Source: Arabidopsis thaliana
Taxonomy: Eukaryota; Streptophyta; Magnoliopsida; Brassicales; Brassicaceae
Length of the DNA stretch: 64,000 bases
Direction of reading: 5' to 3'
Assembly: GCF_000001735.4 (NCBI RefSeq)
Contig: NC_003074.8
Coordinates: 14,887,261 to 14,951,260, forward strand
Part shown: in pieces, positions 1 to 10,980 of the stretch
Numbering within the stretch: position 1 is the first letter of the stretch
Layout of the letters: every line of letters begins with the position of its first letter
The notes under the pieces: generated by a model
Told to the model about the DNA's origin: nothing
The model's input: the letters and a program-made list of their open reading frames with translations, nothing else
The model's database searches: none
Program-made: the position numbers and the translations under genes

Positions 1-601
1 TGATTAAACGAACACACGGATATGTTGCTTGAAATGAATCTCGATCATGTCTTTTATAACACTCTACCCATCGTCGCCGGTTAGTGACCATGATTATTTT
101 TCCCATAGAACCCGAATAAATAGATCGTTGGACAGTGAGTACATCACCATCATTAGACCATGAACATGAATAAACGGATCGTTGGACTGCGAGCACATCA
201 CCATCATCGGACCATGTCTTTGGGAAGAGGAAATTATTGCCGATGCCAATTCCTTCACTCAAAAGAATTTGTCTATTGATTCTTGGATCAAATACCCAAA
301 TGACTTCTCCAAACCATAGATTTGAAAAAACTTCATCGGTTGAAAACCGGAGATCACATCGGTGAGAGAAACCACCGAAAATAAACTTTAGATAAGGGAA
401 TACACCACGATTCAAATGAATCGACATGACATGGGTAAAGAGACATTGGTGGGATGAATATTCTGATTTCGAATATAGCAACGGGTTTACATGAAACTGG
501 TAACTGTTTGTCTCTGTTCTAAACATGACAATAAACACCGTCACCATTCGAAAGGAGAAAGTAGGATGAACAGAAATCCAATTAAAGAGAATACCTCCCA
601 T
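1..601 (-). CDS. Unidentified partial open reading frame, runs off left edge
   Basis: On the minus strand an ATG at 599-601 opens a frame with no stop for 200 codons to the window edge. That is long for DNA this AT-rich. The predicted protein starts MGGILFNWISVHPTF and is rich in aromatic residues (for example NLWFGEVIWVFDP near residue 100). It carries a short internal duplication, DGDVLAVQRS and DGDVLTVQRS, at about residues 130 and 150, matched by a tandem repeat of about 60 bp in the DNA. I do not recognise a domain. It could be the 3' part of a transposon ORF or a decayed host gene. No promoter or intron can be assigned. Confidence 0.35.
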   Translation of the reverse strand, partial: MGGILFNWISVHPTFSFRMVTVFIVMFRTETNSYQFHVNPLLYSKSEYSSHQCLFTHVMSIHLNRGVFPYLKFIFGGFSHRCDLRFSTDEVFSNLWFGEVIWVFDPRINRQILLSEGIGIGNNFLFPKTWSDDGDVLAVQRSVYSCSWSNDGDVLTVQRSIYSGSMGKIIMVTNRRRWVECYKRHDRDSFQATYPCVRLI

Positions 602-879
602 CAAATTATTAAAAATAAAAGAAGAAAGAAGTAGAAAAGCAAAAAAAACTACCGGCAAATGCCGGCAGCCTGTAAAAAAATGAAACAGAAAACTGGTTTT
701 GTTGGTCGCCTCTGTAGTCGCCAAGGGAGAGAGGGAAGTTGGGTTAAATTAATATAACAGTAACATTTATATAATAATTTAACTACATATAAACTATATA
801 GCATTAATAAATTTATGCCCCTTAATTTTTTTCCAAAATCAGAGGCCCTAGGCCAATGTTTCTTTTCCTCTCACATTGG
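602..879. other. Short non-coding stretch between unknown ORF and copia-1
   Basis: AT-rich. It contains a small GC-rich inverted repeat, ccggcaaatgccgg, near 651-665, and no convincing ORF. The start of copia-1 (its 5' LTR and most of gag) is not recognisable here, so that element is truncated or too decayed to see. Confidence 0.4.
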
Positions 880-1245
880 CACAACTCTGGTTGCTTCATC
901 CAGCTATAATAATTGGCAAGGACAAGGACGAGGATGCGGACGCGGTCAAGAAGTGGTCACGGTCGTGGAGGAGGTTGTGGACGTGGAAAAGGAAGGGGTT
1001 TCCCTCCCAAAAAATTCAATGCCAAGAAAACCAACAAAAATCTTCAAGTGAATGATTTTAGTCGTGTTTCAAAGAAATAAGATGAAAGTACTTGTTACAG
1101 ATGTGACATGAAAGGACATTGGTACCAGACATGTCATATCCCAAAATATTTAGCCGATCTGTATCAAGCATCTCAAAATGCAAAAGAAAGGGATGTTGAG
1201 ACCAATCTCATCTCTAATGAAGCTGGACCTTCCTTCCATGCTTAA
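880..1245 (+). pseudogene. Copia-1 gag remnant with CCHC zinc knuckle
   Basis: A glycine/arginine-rich tract (GQGRGCGRGRGRG, read across a frame shift) is followed at 1,093-1,134 by CYRCDMKGHWYQTC, a CX2CX4HX4C zinc knuckle. The frame then reads ...PKYLADLYQASQ... and ends at a stop at 1,243. This order is typical of the nucleocapsid end of a plant copia gag. An in-frame stop (TAA near 1,078) precedes the knuckle, so the ORF is dead. The AT-rich spacer from 1,246 to about 1,575 shows nothing coding. Confidence 0.8.
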
Positions 1246-1575
1246 CTGATGAAACCCATCTTGATATCGCTAATTTTCTCGTTGATCACAAAAACGGAAA
1301 ATCATGCGAATAAGATCGATATAACATGATATAGTTGTAGTAGTATTATATGTACTTTTGATTTAAACATATTTTCTGGTTTTAAAAGATTTTTGAATAA
1401 TGGTTTCATTGTAATATATAATAATGTTTTTTAGTAAGTTTTGTGTTATTTTGAGGATAGAGATATATGTCTGGTATAAAGTGTTACGATGCACACGATA
1501 CTTAAAGATCAAAAATATTTCTCCTTTCTCAAAATAAAAGACTTTGCTTGAAGCGTGAGTACTATATCTCGCCAT

Positions 1576-2699
1576 GCAAAAATTATTATTGGCTTTGGTG
1601 AAGCCAATTTTACAATGCTAAAGAGAATTTTACAATGCTAAAGAGAACTCATTTAAAAGTAAATGATGTATTATATCCCCCTAAGTCTCAGAGAAACTTG
1701 ATAAGTTTCAAAAATATCTGAAGTAATGAATATCATATAGAGACTATGAATAAGAATGATGTTGAATATCTTTGCATTACATCCGAGGGGAAACATATTT
1801 TGGAAGAATTGTCAATGTTATCCTCTGGATTATATTGCACAAAAATAAATATGTTCGCATCATATATTACAGTAAACTGAAAATTTACTAGTACATTTAA
1901 GATTTGGCCTGAAAGACTTGGACATCCTAGTTCAGTCATGATGCGAAAAATTGTACAAAATTCTAGTGGCCATCCACTAAAAAATCAAAAGTTTTTTCAA
2001 TCTAATGAATTTTTATCTGATGCATGTTCTGAAGGAAAACTCATAGTTCGGCCATCGCCAGCCAAAGTTGGGAATGAATCACTATTATTTTTAAAGAGAT
2101 TACATGGTGACATATGTTGCCCTATCCACCCTCTATATGGGCCATTTCGTTACTTTATGGTAATGATTGACGCATCTAGTGGATGGTCACATGTGTCTAT
2201 GTTGACAACACGAAATTCGGCTTTCGCAAAATTCATTTCCCAAATAATCAGGTTGAAAGCACAATTCCCTGATTATGCAATAAAGAAAGTTAGGCTTGAT
2301 AACGTTGGTGAATTTTTTTCACAAGCCTTTAATGATTATTGTATGTCAATAGGAATCGATGTTGAGCATCTGGTCTGTCATGTTCATACACAAAATGACA
2401 TGACTGAATCTTTAATTGAACGGCTGCAACTCATTGCAAGACCATTAATATTGAGAACAAAACTCCCAATTTCTGTATGGGGTCATGCTATATTGCATGT
2501 TGCGGTTTTGGTACAGATTCGACCAAGCGCATATAATAAATATTCTCTTTTACGATTAACGACTGGCCAAGAGCCAAATGTAGGCTATCTCTGTGTTTTT
2601 GGGTGTGCGGTTTATGTTCCTATAGCACTATTGCAAAGAAAAAATATAGGACCAAGTCCTCACAAATATAAAAAGAGTGACAAAATCATATATCTCTGA
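1576..2699 (+). pseudogene. Copia-1 protease-integrase segment
   Basis: Recognisable copia pol text begins with LYPPKSQRNLISF (pre-integrase region) and continues through ERLGHPSSVMMRKI into an uninterrupted 253-codon frame from 1,938 to 2,699. In the integrase core, acidic positions at MIDASSGWSHV and VRLDNVGEFFSQAF fit the catalytic-core pattern of copia integrases. In a live copy the second block would read D-N-x-GEF. The upstream zinc-binding HHCC region is largely lost. It ends at a TGA inside the region where the integrase C-terminus should continue. Confidence 0.8.
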
Positions 2700-2989
2700 T
2701 GCAAAAACCAAGTCCTCGGGACGATAGAGAAAAGTATGAGATTTCCATTAATTATGTCCATGATGGTATCATAGGGGATAGAGATGATATTGATGACGAA
2801 AATGAAATATTCTCCTTTTCTTTATATAAAGAGATCGATCATGAGAATGATGATCCGGATCCAAAGACATTATGTGAATGCCAAAAAAGGCCAGATTAGG
2901 AGAAATAGAAAAATGCCATTCAAATTGAGTTGCACTCCCTTCACAAAAGAAATGTCTTTGGACTTATTTTCACAGCTTCTGAGATGTTT

Positions 2990-3904
2990 TTTGTTGGGCA
3001 CAAGTGGGTATTCATGCGGAAAGAAATGAGAAAGATGAGATCAAACGATATAAAGCCCGACTTGTTGCACAAGGTTTCTCTCAAAGGCCAGGAGTTGAAT
3101 ATGAAGAAACATATCCTTCGGTCATGGATGCAACTACATTCATGTACTTAATGACTCTTTCGGTATCCAATAATCTAAATATGTACCTTATGGATGTAGT
3201 GACAACTTATTTATATGGATCTCTTGATAATGATATATATATATGGAAATCCTGGAAGAATTAAAAGTTCTTGAGGCATTACACAAATAAAAGTCTAAAG
3301 ATATATATATATATGGTCAACTTACAGTGATCACTTTACGGATTAAAACAATCTGGACGCATGTGGTACACTCATTTAAGTGATATCTACTTAAGAAAGG
3401 GTATGTGAATAATGAAATCTGCCCTTGCGTCTTTATTAAGAAATCCATTTGTGATCATTGCTGTTTATGTTGATGACCTAAATATAATTGGAAGCCCAAA
3501 AGAGATTGATGATGCACAAAAACATATGAAAGAAGAGTTTGAAATGAAAGATCTTGAAAAGACAAAATTTTGTCTCGGACTCCAAATTGAGCATTTCCTA
3601 GAAGGTATTTCTGTGCATCAATCCAAAAGGATTTTTAAGCGATTTAATATGGATAAAACAAATTATTTAAGCACTCCAATTGTCAATAGATCTTTAAATG
3701 TTGAAAAGGATCCATTTAGACCTTGTGAGGATGACGAAGATTTACTTGGTCCCGAAATACCTTACATGAGTGTTATTGGTGGACTTATGTATCTTGCAAA
3801 TTATACAAGACCAGATATTGCTTTTACTACTAATTTCCTTGCAAAGTACAATTCATCTCTTACTCGAAGACATTGGAATGGGACAAAACACATCTTCCGT
3901 TATC
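2990..3904 (+). pseudogene. Copia-1 reverse transcriptase remnant
   Basis: Reading across frames gives KARLVAQGFSQRPGVEYEETYPSV and later VYVDDLNIIGSPKEI at about 3,460-3,500. These are the copia RT fingers/palm and the YVDD catalytic box. An indel-rich AT tract at 3,230-3,410 breaks the frame between them. The last part (PYMSVIGGLMYLANYTRPDI) is the RT connection region. It reaches the MULE-1 insertion point, and the same text is repeated on the far side at 12,588. Confidence 0.85.
3712..3904 (+). repeat. Left copy of 193-bp duplication flanking MULE-1
   Basis: These 193 bp of copia pol sequence recur at 12,588-12,780 with no indels and about 14 substitutions by hand count (roughly 93% identity). 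The left copy ends a few bases before the MULE-1 terminus. The right copy begins at the other terminus. Mutator elements normally leave 9-bp duplications. Confidence 0.85.
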
Positions 3905-3911
3905 GGAAAAA

Positions 3912-4135
3912 GGGATTTTTCAATCTAGACTATTCAAAAAGTGCATTTTTGAGCCTGAACAAATGACTAGTGCTGTTTACATCTAAACACACAAAAACAA
4001 AATTAAAAACCTTCCTGAACTAATAATATGGTACATAATTAGAAGTCAACGTTAACAAATGTTAGTCAACGTTAACGATTGCTGACTCAGCTGACACGTG
4101 TATAATGATGTGGCAGATGTTATTCATTTTTTAAA
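3912..4135 (+). repeat. MULE-1 left terminal inverted repeat
   Basis: Reverse-complement partner of 12,380-12,589. Shared blocks include the terminal tttttcaatct, gactattcaaaaagt, aaatgactagtg, ttagaagtcaacgttaac and gctgacacgtgtat. The two ends are clearly related but differ at many positions, more than the flanking duplication does. Confidence 0.8.
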
Positions 4136-4149
4136 ATAAATTTATAAAA

Positions 4150-4194
4150 GTGGAGTCTCGTACACAATTAATCCAACTTTTACCACTAAGCCGC
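4150..4194 (-). other. tRNA-like module near MULE-1 left end (decayed)
   Basis: Read on the minus strand, this gives gcggcttagtggtaaaagttgg followed by acgagactcca. That is a weak A-box-like/B-box-like pair at the position equivalent to the better-preserved module near the right end (12,261-12,320). Judged mainly from position. Confidence 0.3.
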
Positions 4195-5617
4195 ATACAT
4201 TATTGAAACAATTACTAGTGGAACGTTTTATATACAAATAAAACTCATGGGATTGGATTTAATAAAACGGCAACGTCTACAATTAGGGGAAATCATCAAG
4301 TCTATGAATTTCGTATTTTGCTTTCATTTCTTCTTCTTCTTCATACGAGAGCCAAAAACAAAAAAGAAGATTAATTGTGGAGAAATCGAAGATGTCTTTA
4401 GCGTAAGTGGAGAAGATTTAAGCCAATTTTTGAAGAAGTCTAGTAGATTCTATATTGTAAGCTACTAAAATCTGCGATGACGAGGTAAGATTCTACAAAA
4501 CTAAGTAATGTTTATTAAGTTTTTGTTTGGTTTTCTACCCAAAAGTTGTGTATTTGTTTTGTTTTCGATTCATTGTACTAAGTTAGCTCATTTTCATGAT
4601 TTGAGAGTCAAAATTCTTTTTGTTCACCAACTGTTTGATGAAATGTCTGAGAGAGTGCAAGTTTTAAACATAACTTTTTTATGCTTGAAGCTATACTGAA
4701 GTAGTGTTCCATGTCTACCATGGTGGATATTGGGTGAAGCATTATACTGGGGATTTATCTTATCTTGATGGTCATGAAATGAAGAGTATAACATGTAAAT
4801 TGGAGGAGTTTTTTACAGTTATGTCAACGGAGATGAGCGAGGAGTTAGATGGGCAGAAGATTTGGTATAAGTTGCCATTCGAAGAAGCTAAGCAACAGAA
4901 GAGCTTGAGTAATGTGGATATAAGTTTTAAGAACATGTGTGAAGCGGGAAAATGGGTCGGATTTCTGGATGTGTATCTCGTTAATTCAATAGAGCATCCT
5001 CATGACATGGACGTGAATGACCCATTTGAAGAAGAGATTAGAGTTGAAAGGAATATGGCTTCTTTTGTTGATGAAGATCCAAATTTTGACTACCATGATA
5101 CACCACCTAACTCTAATGATGAAGATAGAGGGGAGCAGTTTGTAAGATTCAGAATGGGTATACAATGATTATCACAGTTGTGTCTCGGATGGGTATTGTA
5201 AGCTACTAAAAGCCAATGTGACTGCAAAATTGTTCATGGATGAGATAAGAACTCATTTTGATTATAACCGAATGCCATTCAAGATGAAATTCAAAGGTGG
5301 TACCATTTGATGGCAAGCAGTGACAAGTGTAAGAAGGCAAAGAGGAAAGTAATAGACATCATTCATCGTGAACATGTGGAGCAGTTCTCAAGACTCAAAG
5401 ATTATAAAGCTGTAATCATTACGTAAGTGGCTTTCTATGTTTGTATTCTCTATTTTTTGTTAATTCTCTGTTTGTTAACCATCTTAACTTGCATTGCTTT
5501 CTTTCAAGGACTAATCCCAACTCAACTGTTGAGTTAAACATTGTTCTTAATGATGATGGAGCAGAATTATTCCATAGATTCTACGTATGCTTCGATGTAA
5601 TCCGCAGATTATGGTCA

Positions 5618-5626
5618 ATGTGGTGT
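5618..5626. repeat. Left target-site duplication of MULE-2
   Basis: atgtggtgt at 5,618-5,626 is repeated exactly at 8,563-8,571. Nine base pairs is the Mutator hallmark. Removing the insert rejoins the transposase text SMWC/CRPIFGINGC in frame. Confidence 0.9.
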
Positions 5627-8562
5627 GGACAATGATCTCAGAAGCTCTCTACTCTCCAAAAATAAGTCTAAATACTCTCATATAATCTGACATACTCTTA
5701 TACTCTTAATGAATTTTAAAAATCCTTATTTACCCTTACCCAACGAACCGGAACCGGACGAACCAAACCAACCAATTACGGTTTAGTCTCCAAACCAATA
5801 CCATTTAATTCATAAAATATTAACCTATCAGAAATTCCCAGAATTTTTTTTCCTCCCTCACAAAATCAAAATCGACGACTGCAACTATCGTCGAATCCTC
5901 CGACGTTGAATCCAATCGACCAAGCTCGCCGTCGTTTTGCTTCTGTTATTCACAGTGAGCTTTACCATTCTTTTCTTATACTTTGGACATCTTAATTCAT
6001 CAAGTATTGTGTTGTTGTGTTTGTATTTTGTAGATTTCAATTAGATTTGATAGACTTGAAATTGGTGTTGGAAATTAATGGACATTATGTTGGTAACTAT
6101 ATATTCTGGGTCTATTAAGACATTTTAATGTACTGTAATGGTTGATTCGTAGTTAATCTTAGCCAGATTAATGTTTTTGGTCCGAAAATCTTTGCTAGAA
6201 CAGAATAATCTAAGTATAACTAAGAAACGTGGTATAGCTGTTTGAAGTACTATTTATGGTATAATTGGTATTTCTGAAAATGAGCGTGGTATACCTGTTC
6301 GAAGTACAATTTGCTAGAACAGGAAAATCTAGGTATAGCTAACGTTTTTTTTTTGTTTTTTTCAGGAGAATGGACATAATTATATATTTTGATTATATGA
6401 TGGATATTATTCAAAAACCGGAGAAGCATATCAATGAAATCCAAAAGTAGTTGTTTTAGACCCTTTAGAGCCTTTGTAGCCTTTGGAGCCTTTAGAGCCT
6501 TTTGTACTCTCTGGTTTTGTAAAACTTGATTAAACTTGGTTTTGTAAAGGTACAACTATGACAAATGTAACAAATGTGCTTAATTTGCAACAAAATTTGA
6601 GGTAATGTTATTTCTTATACAAATTATACCACTTATGTTGAGTACTAAAACTACTGATTGATAAAATCATAATTTAATGAAACTTCAAAAAATTAGTAGT
6701 TACCAAATTCATTTGTTATAGAAGAAACACCTTACACTTTCAAGATGACTTTATAATTATTATCATCATAACATTGCAAAACACACAAAATTGAATTTTT
6801 CAGACATATTTTTCTATGAAAATATATGGAATGTTTATAAAACATCAAAACTCTTTGGTATAACTAAATTTATTTAGTTTAAATTTAAGTATATCTAATA
6901 AAATTAAAAAACCTCCTAAAGTCAAACTGTGTATATACAGGTTCAACCTGTTAACTTAGAATATCTGTGTGCAAATTTATTTGCGGGCCCCACCTTTTTT
7001 GTTCCGAACAACTCGTATGCGGGTCCCACGGTTAATTCCTTTTCACACTATAATTCATTTTCACACTATAGGACTCATAGGGAAGACTCATAGACACAAC
7101 GATAGACCCTATCTTTGACTCACGTGCTTTGAACCACTTGCAATTTAACCCACGTTTTTAAGGTTTTGAAATTTTAAAATTTTTGATTTTTTTTTTATTT
7201 TTCTACTAAAAAAAAGAAAAAAAGATTAGAGAACAAAATTTGGGTAGTACAACTATGTACCAAGTTATACCTAGTTAAACAAATACTTCAAATAACTATA
7301 CTAACCAAGTTGTACTGAGTTTAACAAACTGCGTAGTTATACCAAAATAAAAAATAACAACCAAATCATGTTGACAAAAATCAAAACAATACATGAAGTT
7401 TTCATAAACTTACTCATAAAGTACTTAAATCTTCTTCTGCCTCATCAAAATAGGACTCATAGTCACAACGATAGACCCTAACTTTGCGTTTTTGCTTCTA
7501 CATTTCACCATTTCACTTGTTCTTCTACATCGTCACGAGCTTCTACTATAACTTTTTCTCCTTCTCGTTCTTTTTCTTTTCTTCTCTTTCGGGTTCTCTG
7601 TTTATTGTATATCCTTGTCATGTTGTTCTTCTCCTCTTTCTTGCATATCTAAATTTGAGCTACACATATCAAAAAGAATCAACTCGACTCCTTCCAACAC
7701 ATTAACTTACTGATAGTGGAGCCAAGCAACTACAAATTTATGAACGGTTGATATACACACTTTTAAAGCTTTATCAAACTTGATATATAGCATTTAGAAG
7801 AACAGTTCATGACGCTAAATGTGTAAATGTACTTAGAGCATCTGACCAAATTTTGCTTAGTTTTACTTTTTAGTATCAGAAATTTCTTAGTTAAGAAAGA
7901 AACATAGTTATACTAAGTTCTACTTGTTTTCCGAAGATTATAGATTATGTTATTGAATCTGTGCGAGAGATTCGATATGTTGCTTCAAATCCACTTCTGG
8001 TGGGGCTTCTTCTTTTTCAAGGATTTTCTTTGGGTCTGTAGGATTCGATACAATTGGGTTCTTTGTTCGAGTCATTATTCCCTTACATAAATCTACAAAC
8101 AAATTTCTCTAATTTCAATCTAATTCTATCTAAAATTGAAAATAAAACAATATACTAGACCAAGTTAGATTGGGATCAACAAAAAGGGATAAAAGTGAAA
8201 CGTGAAGAACGTAATTAACCAAATTGAAGAAGAAGTAGATTGACACGAATTTTACTAATTTATGCAAATAAGGAAATTATATATGTAGTTATACCAAGTT
8301 TAATGAAGACGAAAAAACATTGATTAAAAATGGTAAAAAGAATTTATCGATTAAATTATTTAAAGGTTTGACCCATTACGTAAAAGTCGGAATTTTTTTA
8401 CCCATTTTACTTGGTTGGGTTAGTAATAGATTCAGTTTTTAAGGGGTTTCAAAGTCTTTCACTCATTTTTCGATTTAAAGAAAATGAAAATTAATCTTAT
8501 TTTTATAAGAGGAGTATTTGAGAATTCTATTACTCCTTCGAGAGCCCCTGAGAATTTCTTCC
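5627..8562 (+). mobile_element. MULE-2: 2.9 kb non-autonomous Mutator-like element inside mudrA
   Basis: It has a perfect 9-bp target duplication. Ends are imperfect inverted repeats: ggacaatgatctcagaagct on the left and, reverse-complemented, ggaagaaattctcaggggct on the right, then a shared aatactc block. No transposase is present. The interior is AT-rich, with a pyrimidine-rich stretch near 7,484-7,660, a gcctttagA-type short repeat at 6,460-6,505, and a segment (ggactcatag...acaacgatagaccct) present at both 7,071 and 7,452. No convincing coding region is seen. Confidence 0.8.
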
Positions 8563-9269
8563 ATGTGGTGTCGACCAATTTTTGGTATTAATGGTTGCTT
8601 CCTCAAATGTACATTTAAAGGACAATTATTAGCAGCTGTGGAAGAGACGCAAACAATGGTATGTACCATATTGCTTGGGTTGTAGTTGATGTGGAGAACG
8701 AGGATAACTAGATTTGGTTCTTAAAGAAGCTTTGAGTAGATTTTATTTGCAAGAGGGTCAAGGATATACTATAATATCTGATAGACAAAAGGTATGCAAT
8801 CTCAGTATTTTTTGTATTCTAAATGTTTTTTTAATATTTGATATTTTTTTTTTATATATTTTCATTCTCTGTATTTAGGGCTTGTTGAATGCAGCATCCA
8901 TCGTGTTGCCTAATGTTGAACCTCGGATGTGTCCTAGATACATCTACAAAAACTTGAAGAAGGTTTTTCCGCATCAAAGTGAAATGAAGAGTCTGTTTTG
9001 GAAAGTAGCAGAGAGTTACACGATCGCTGAGTATGAGGAAAATATGGAGAATGTCAAAAGCTATGATATCTGCCTATATGAAGCAATCGTGGAGAGAAAA
9101 CAAAGAACTGCAATTTAGCTTTCTTTTCACCCACATCTCAATGTGTTGATGTTCACAACAACATATCCGAGTCTTTCAACAATGCTATAGATCCAACAAG
9201 ATACATGCCAATGGTTGAGATGTTGGAGACGATTAGGAGAACAACCAGCCACGTATTGATCTGAGGGAG

Positions 9270-9278
9270 ACTACAGCA
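9270..9278. repeat. Left target-site duplication of MULE-3
   Basis: actacagca here versus actacatca at 11,248-11,256. Eight of nine bases match, consistent with an aged 9-bp Mutator duplication inside the mudrA reading frame. Confidence 0.75.
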
Positions 9279-9500
9279 GGGAAAAGGGGATTTTCATACC
9301 TATACTTTTGAATCTAAAGTTCAATATATTTTGAATCTCATACCTAATCTTTATAAAACGTGAAAAAATAATAGTTAATCTAACGGACATTAGTCAACAT
9401 TGTTACGGTGCTGAGTCATCGTACATGTATATGATGACGTGTTCCAAACGAAGTCGTTTTGATGTGTCGTCTTAATGTTAAAATAATTTTTTGCAAAATT

Positions 9501-9562
9501 GGGGATTCAAACCCGCAACCTTTTGCATCTCTAGGAAGCATAGAATACCAATTGATCCCACA
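9501..9562 (-). other. tRNA-like module in MULE-3 left repeat
   Basis: On the minus strand this reads gtgggatcaattggtattc ... gggtttgaatcccc. It has an A-box-like gatcaattggt and a B-box-like ggtttgaatcc at tRNA-like spacing of about 40 nt. It points outward, toward the element end. It is the partner of 10,919-10,980. Confidence 0.6.
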
Positions 9563-9732
9563 ACACTCATCGAACATATGTCAAACGTTTCAAGTTATAA
9601 ACCCGCAAGCATGTGTGTTTTAAAATTAAACAAACGATGTCGTTTTTAATTGGGGAAAAATAAGAATACTAGGGCTTCGTATTGAGAAATCGGTTTCTCA
9701 TTTCTTCTTCTTTTTCTCCAAAAATAGATGAA

Positions 9733-10229
9733 ATGGATCGACCAAAAAGATTCCCTAAGAAGTGTCGGTGTGGAGAACCTATTGTGATGAAGACGTTAAA
9801 CACTAATAGAAATCCTGGAAAACTGTTTCATGCTTGTCCATTCGAAGATAATGTAAGTGGCTCAATTCTGGGAATTTTTGTGTTTTTGTGTCATAGAAGA
9901 TATGCATTTACCTTGGCGTGACAGGATAATAGGTATCATGTGTGCAAATGGATGGATAATTGTATGGTGCAAGAGATAGAAGACTTGATAGAAAAAGTTA
10001 ATAACTTAGAAGGAACTTCGATTACAATTCAAAAAACTTCAATGCTTGTGAATCAGAGATTGATAATCTGATGATGAAGACGCGTGTGTGTGAGGCTGTG
10101 GTAGAAAAGGAAGTTGCAGAGATTAAAATTCAGCTTCATAGCTTGAAGAACATTGTGGTGTTTGCTTTGGTGTTGATTTTCTTTTCAGGTTTATATTTTG
10201 AGTATGAGAATCTATGTGTATTGTACTGA
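9733..10229 (+). pseudogene. GRF zinc-finger / coiled-coil / membrane-anchor passenger gene in MULE-3
   Basis: Exon 1 (9,733-9,852) encodes MDRPKRFPKKCRCGEPIV and the start of a GRF-type zinc finger. A gtaagt donor and cag acceptor remove 9,853-9,924. Exon 2 completes the finger (YHVCKWMDN), then gives a helical charged stretch (MVQEIEDLIEKVNNLE) and, after a one-base frame shift near 9,990-10,020, EIKIQLHSLKN followed by a hydrophobic segment VVFALVLIFFSGLYF before the stop at 10,227. An in-frame upstream ATG at 9,682 exists, but 9,733 fits the homolog at 32,397 better. Domain order is the same as in that gene. The role is unknown. GRF fingers in other proteins bind nucleic acid. The frame shift suggests this copy is dead. 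Confidence 0.75.
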
Positions 10230-10918
10230 ATGATGTGTAACGTCTAATGGGTATGAATGATGTGTAATGTTTAATGGTATGAATGATGTGTAATGTTTGA
10301 TGGTATGAATGATGTATTTTTGTACTAAAAGTATGATGTGTTTTGAATTATACCCATATGATGTGTTTGTGGTTGTTTGATGTATTAGCAGGAAAAAAAA
10401 ATCTGAAGAAGAGATGAAAACAAATCATATTGTCTTCCAAAAGCATACAAAGTAAACAGATCAGAATGTCTTGACAAAAAATACATAGTAAACATAAACT
10501 ATATGATTCGATTAAACATAAACTTCATAATCCCATCAGCCTAAACAGAACCTACTTTAACCAAAAGTCTTGTGTTGCTTGATTTCCTTATATTGCTTGA
10601 CTTACTTGTAGAAGAATCTGAATTCCACTCATTCTCAATTGTAGAAGCTTACCTCAGTTTTGCAGATTGTGTAGATTTCTACTTGATTTCTTCTCTAATT
10701 GGCTTGATTCGTCTCTCCCATAATTACACCATACACATCATTGCTCTATGTTTTCCAATTTCTCCTCTTTCGTCACTCTATTTCGGAGAAGAAGAAGAAG
10801 AAAGAGAAATCGCTTTCTCGATAATTCAAACCCTATTACTCTTAATTTCTCCCATTTGAAAATACAGATGCTTGCAGGTTTATAAGTTAAAACATTTGAG
10901 ATATGTTCTATGAACGTT

Positions 10919-10980
10919 GTGGGATCAGTTGGTAATCGATGCTTCCCATAAACTAAAAGATTGCGGGTTCGAATCCCCAC
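10919..10980 (+). other. tRNA-like module in MULE-3 right repeat
   Basis: gtgggatcagttggtaatcga ... gcgggttcgaatccccac spans 62 nt. The B-box-like core ggttcgaatcc at 10,967-10,977 matches the plant pol III consensus, and gggattcgaacc-type closing bases could form a T stem. An intact cloverleaf is not evident. It faces outward toward the right terminus. Confidence 0.65.

Larger units (their letters stand above)
880..3904 (+). mobile_element. Copia-1 LTR retrotransposon, left part (decayed)
   Basis: In order, the segment holds a gag C-terminal zinc knuckle, a non-coding spacer, a prot/integrase segment and a reverse transcriptase with a YVDD box. The element resumes at 12,588 with RNase H, a polypurine tract and a 3' LTR, after interruption by MULE-1. 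No 5' LTR is visible. Frames are broken by stops and indels throughout, and the stretch between the integrase and reverse transcriptase cores (about 2,700-2,990) is shortened. This is an old inactive copy. Confidence 0.85.

Noticed and set aside
7484-7705. 73-codon plus-strand frame in MULE-2
   Set aside because: Translation is Phe/Ser/Leu low complexity from a pyrimidine-rich stretch; no family features.
10919-10980. Functional tRNA gene
   Set aside because: No acceptor-stem pairing or clear anticodon arm; only promoter-like boxes are present, and it is part of a transposon repeat.
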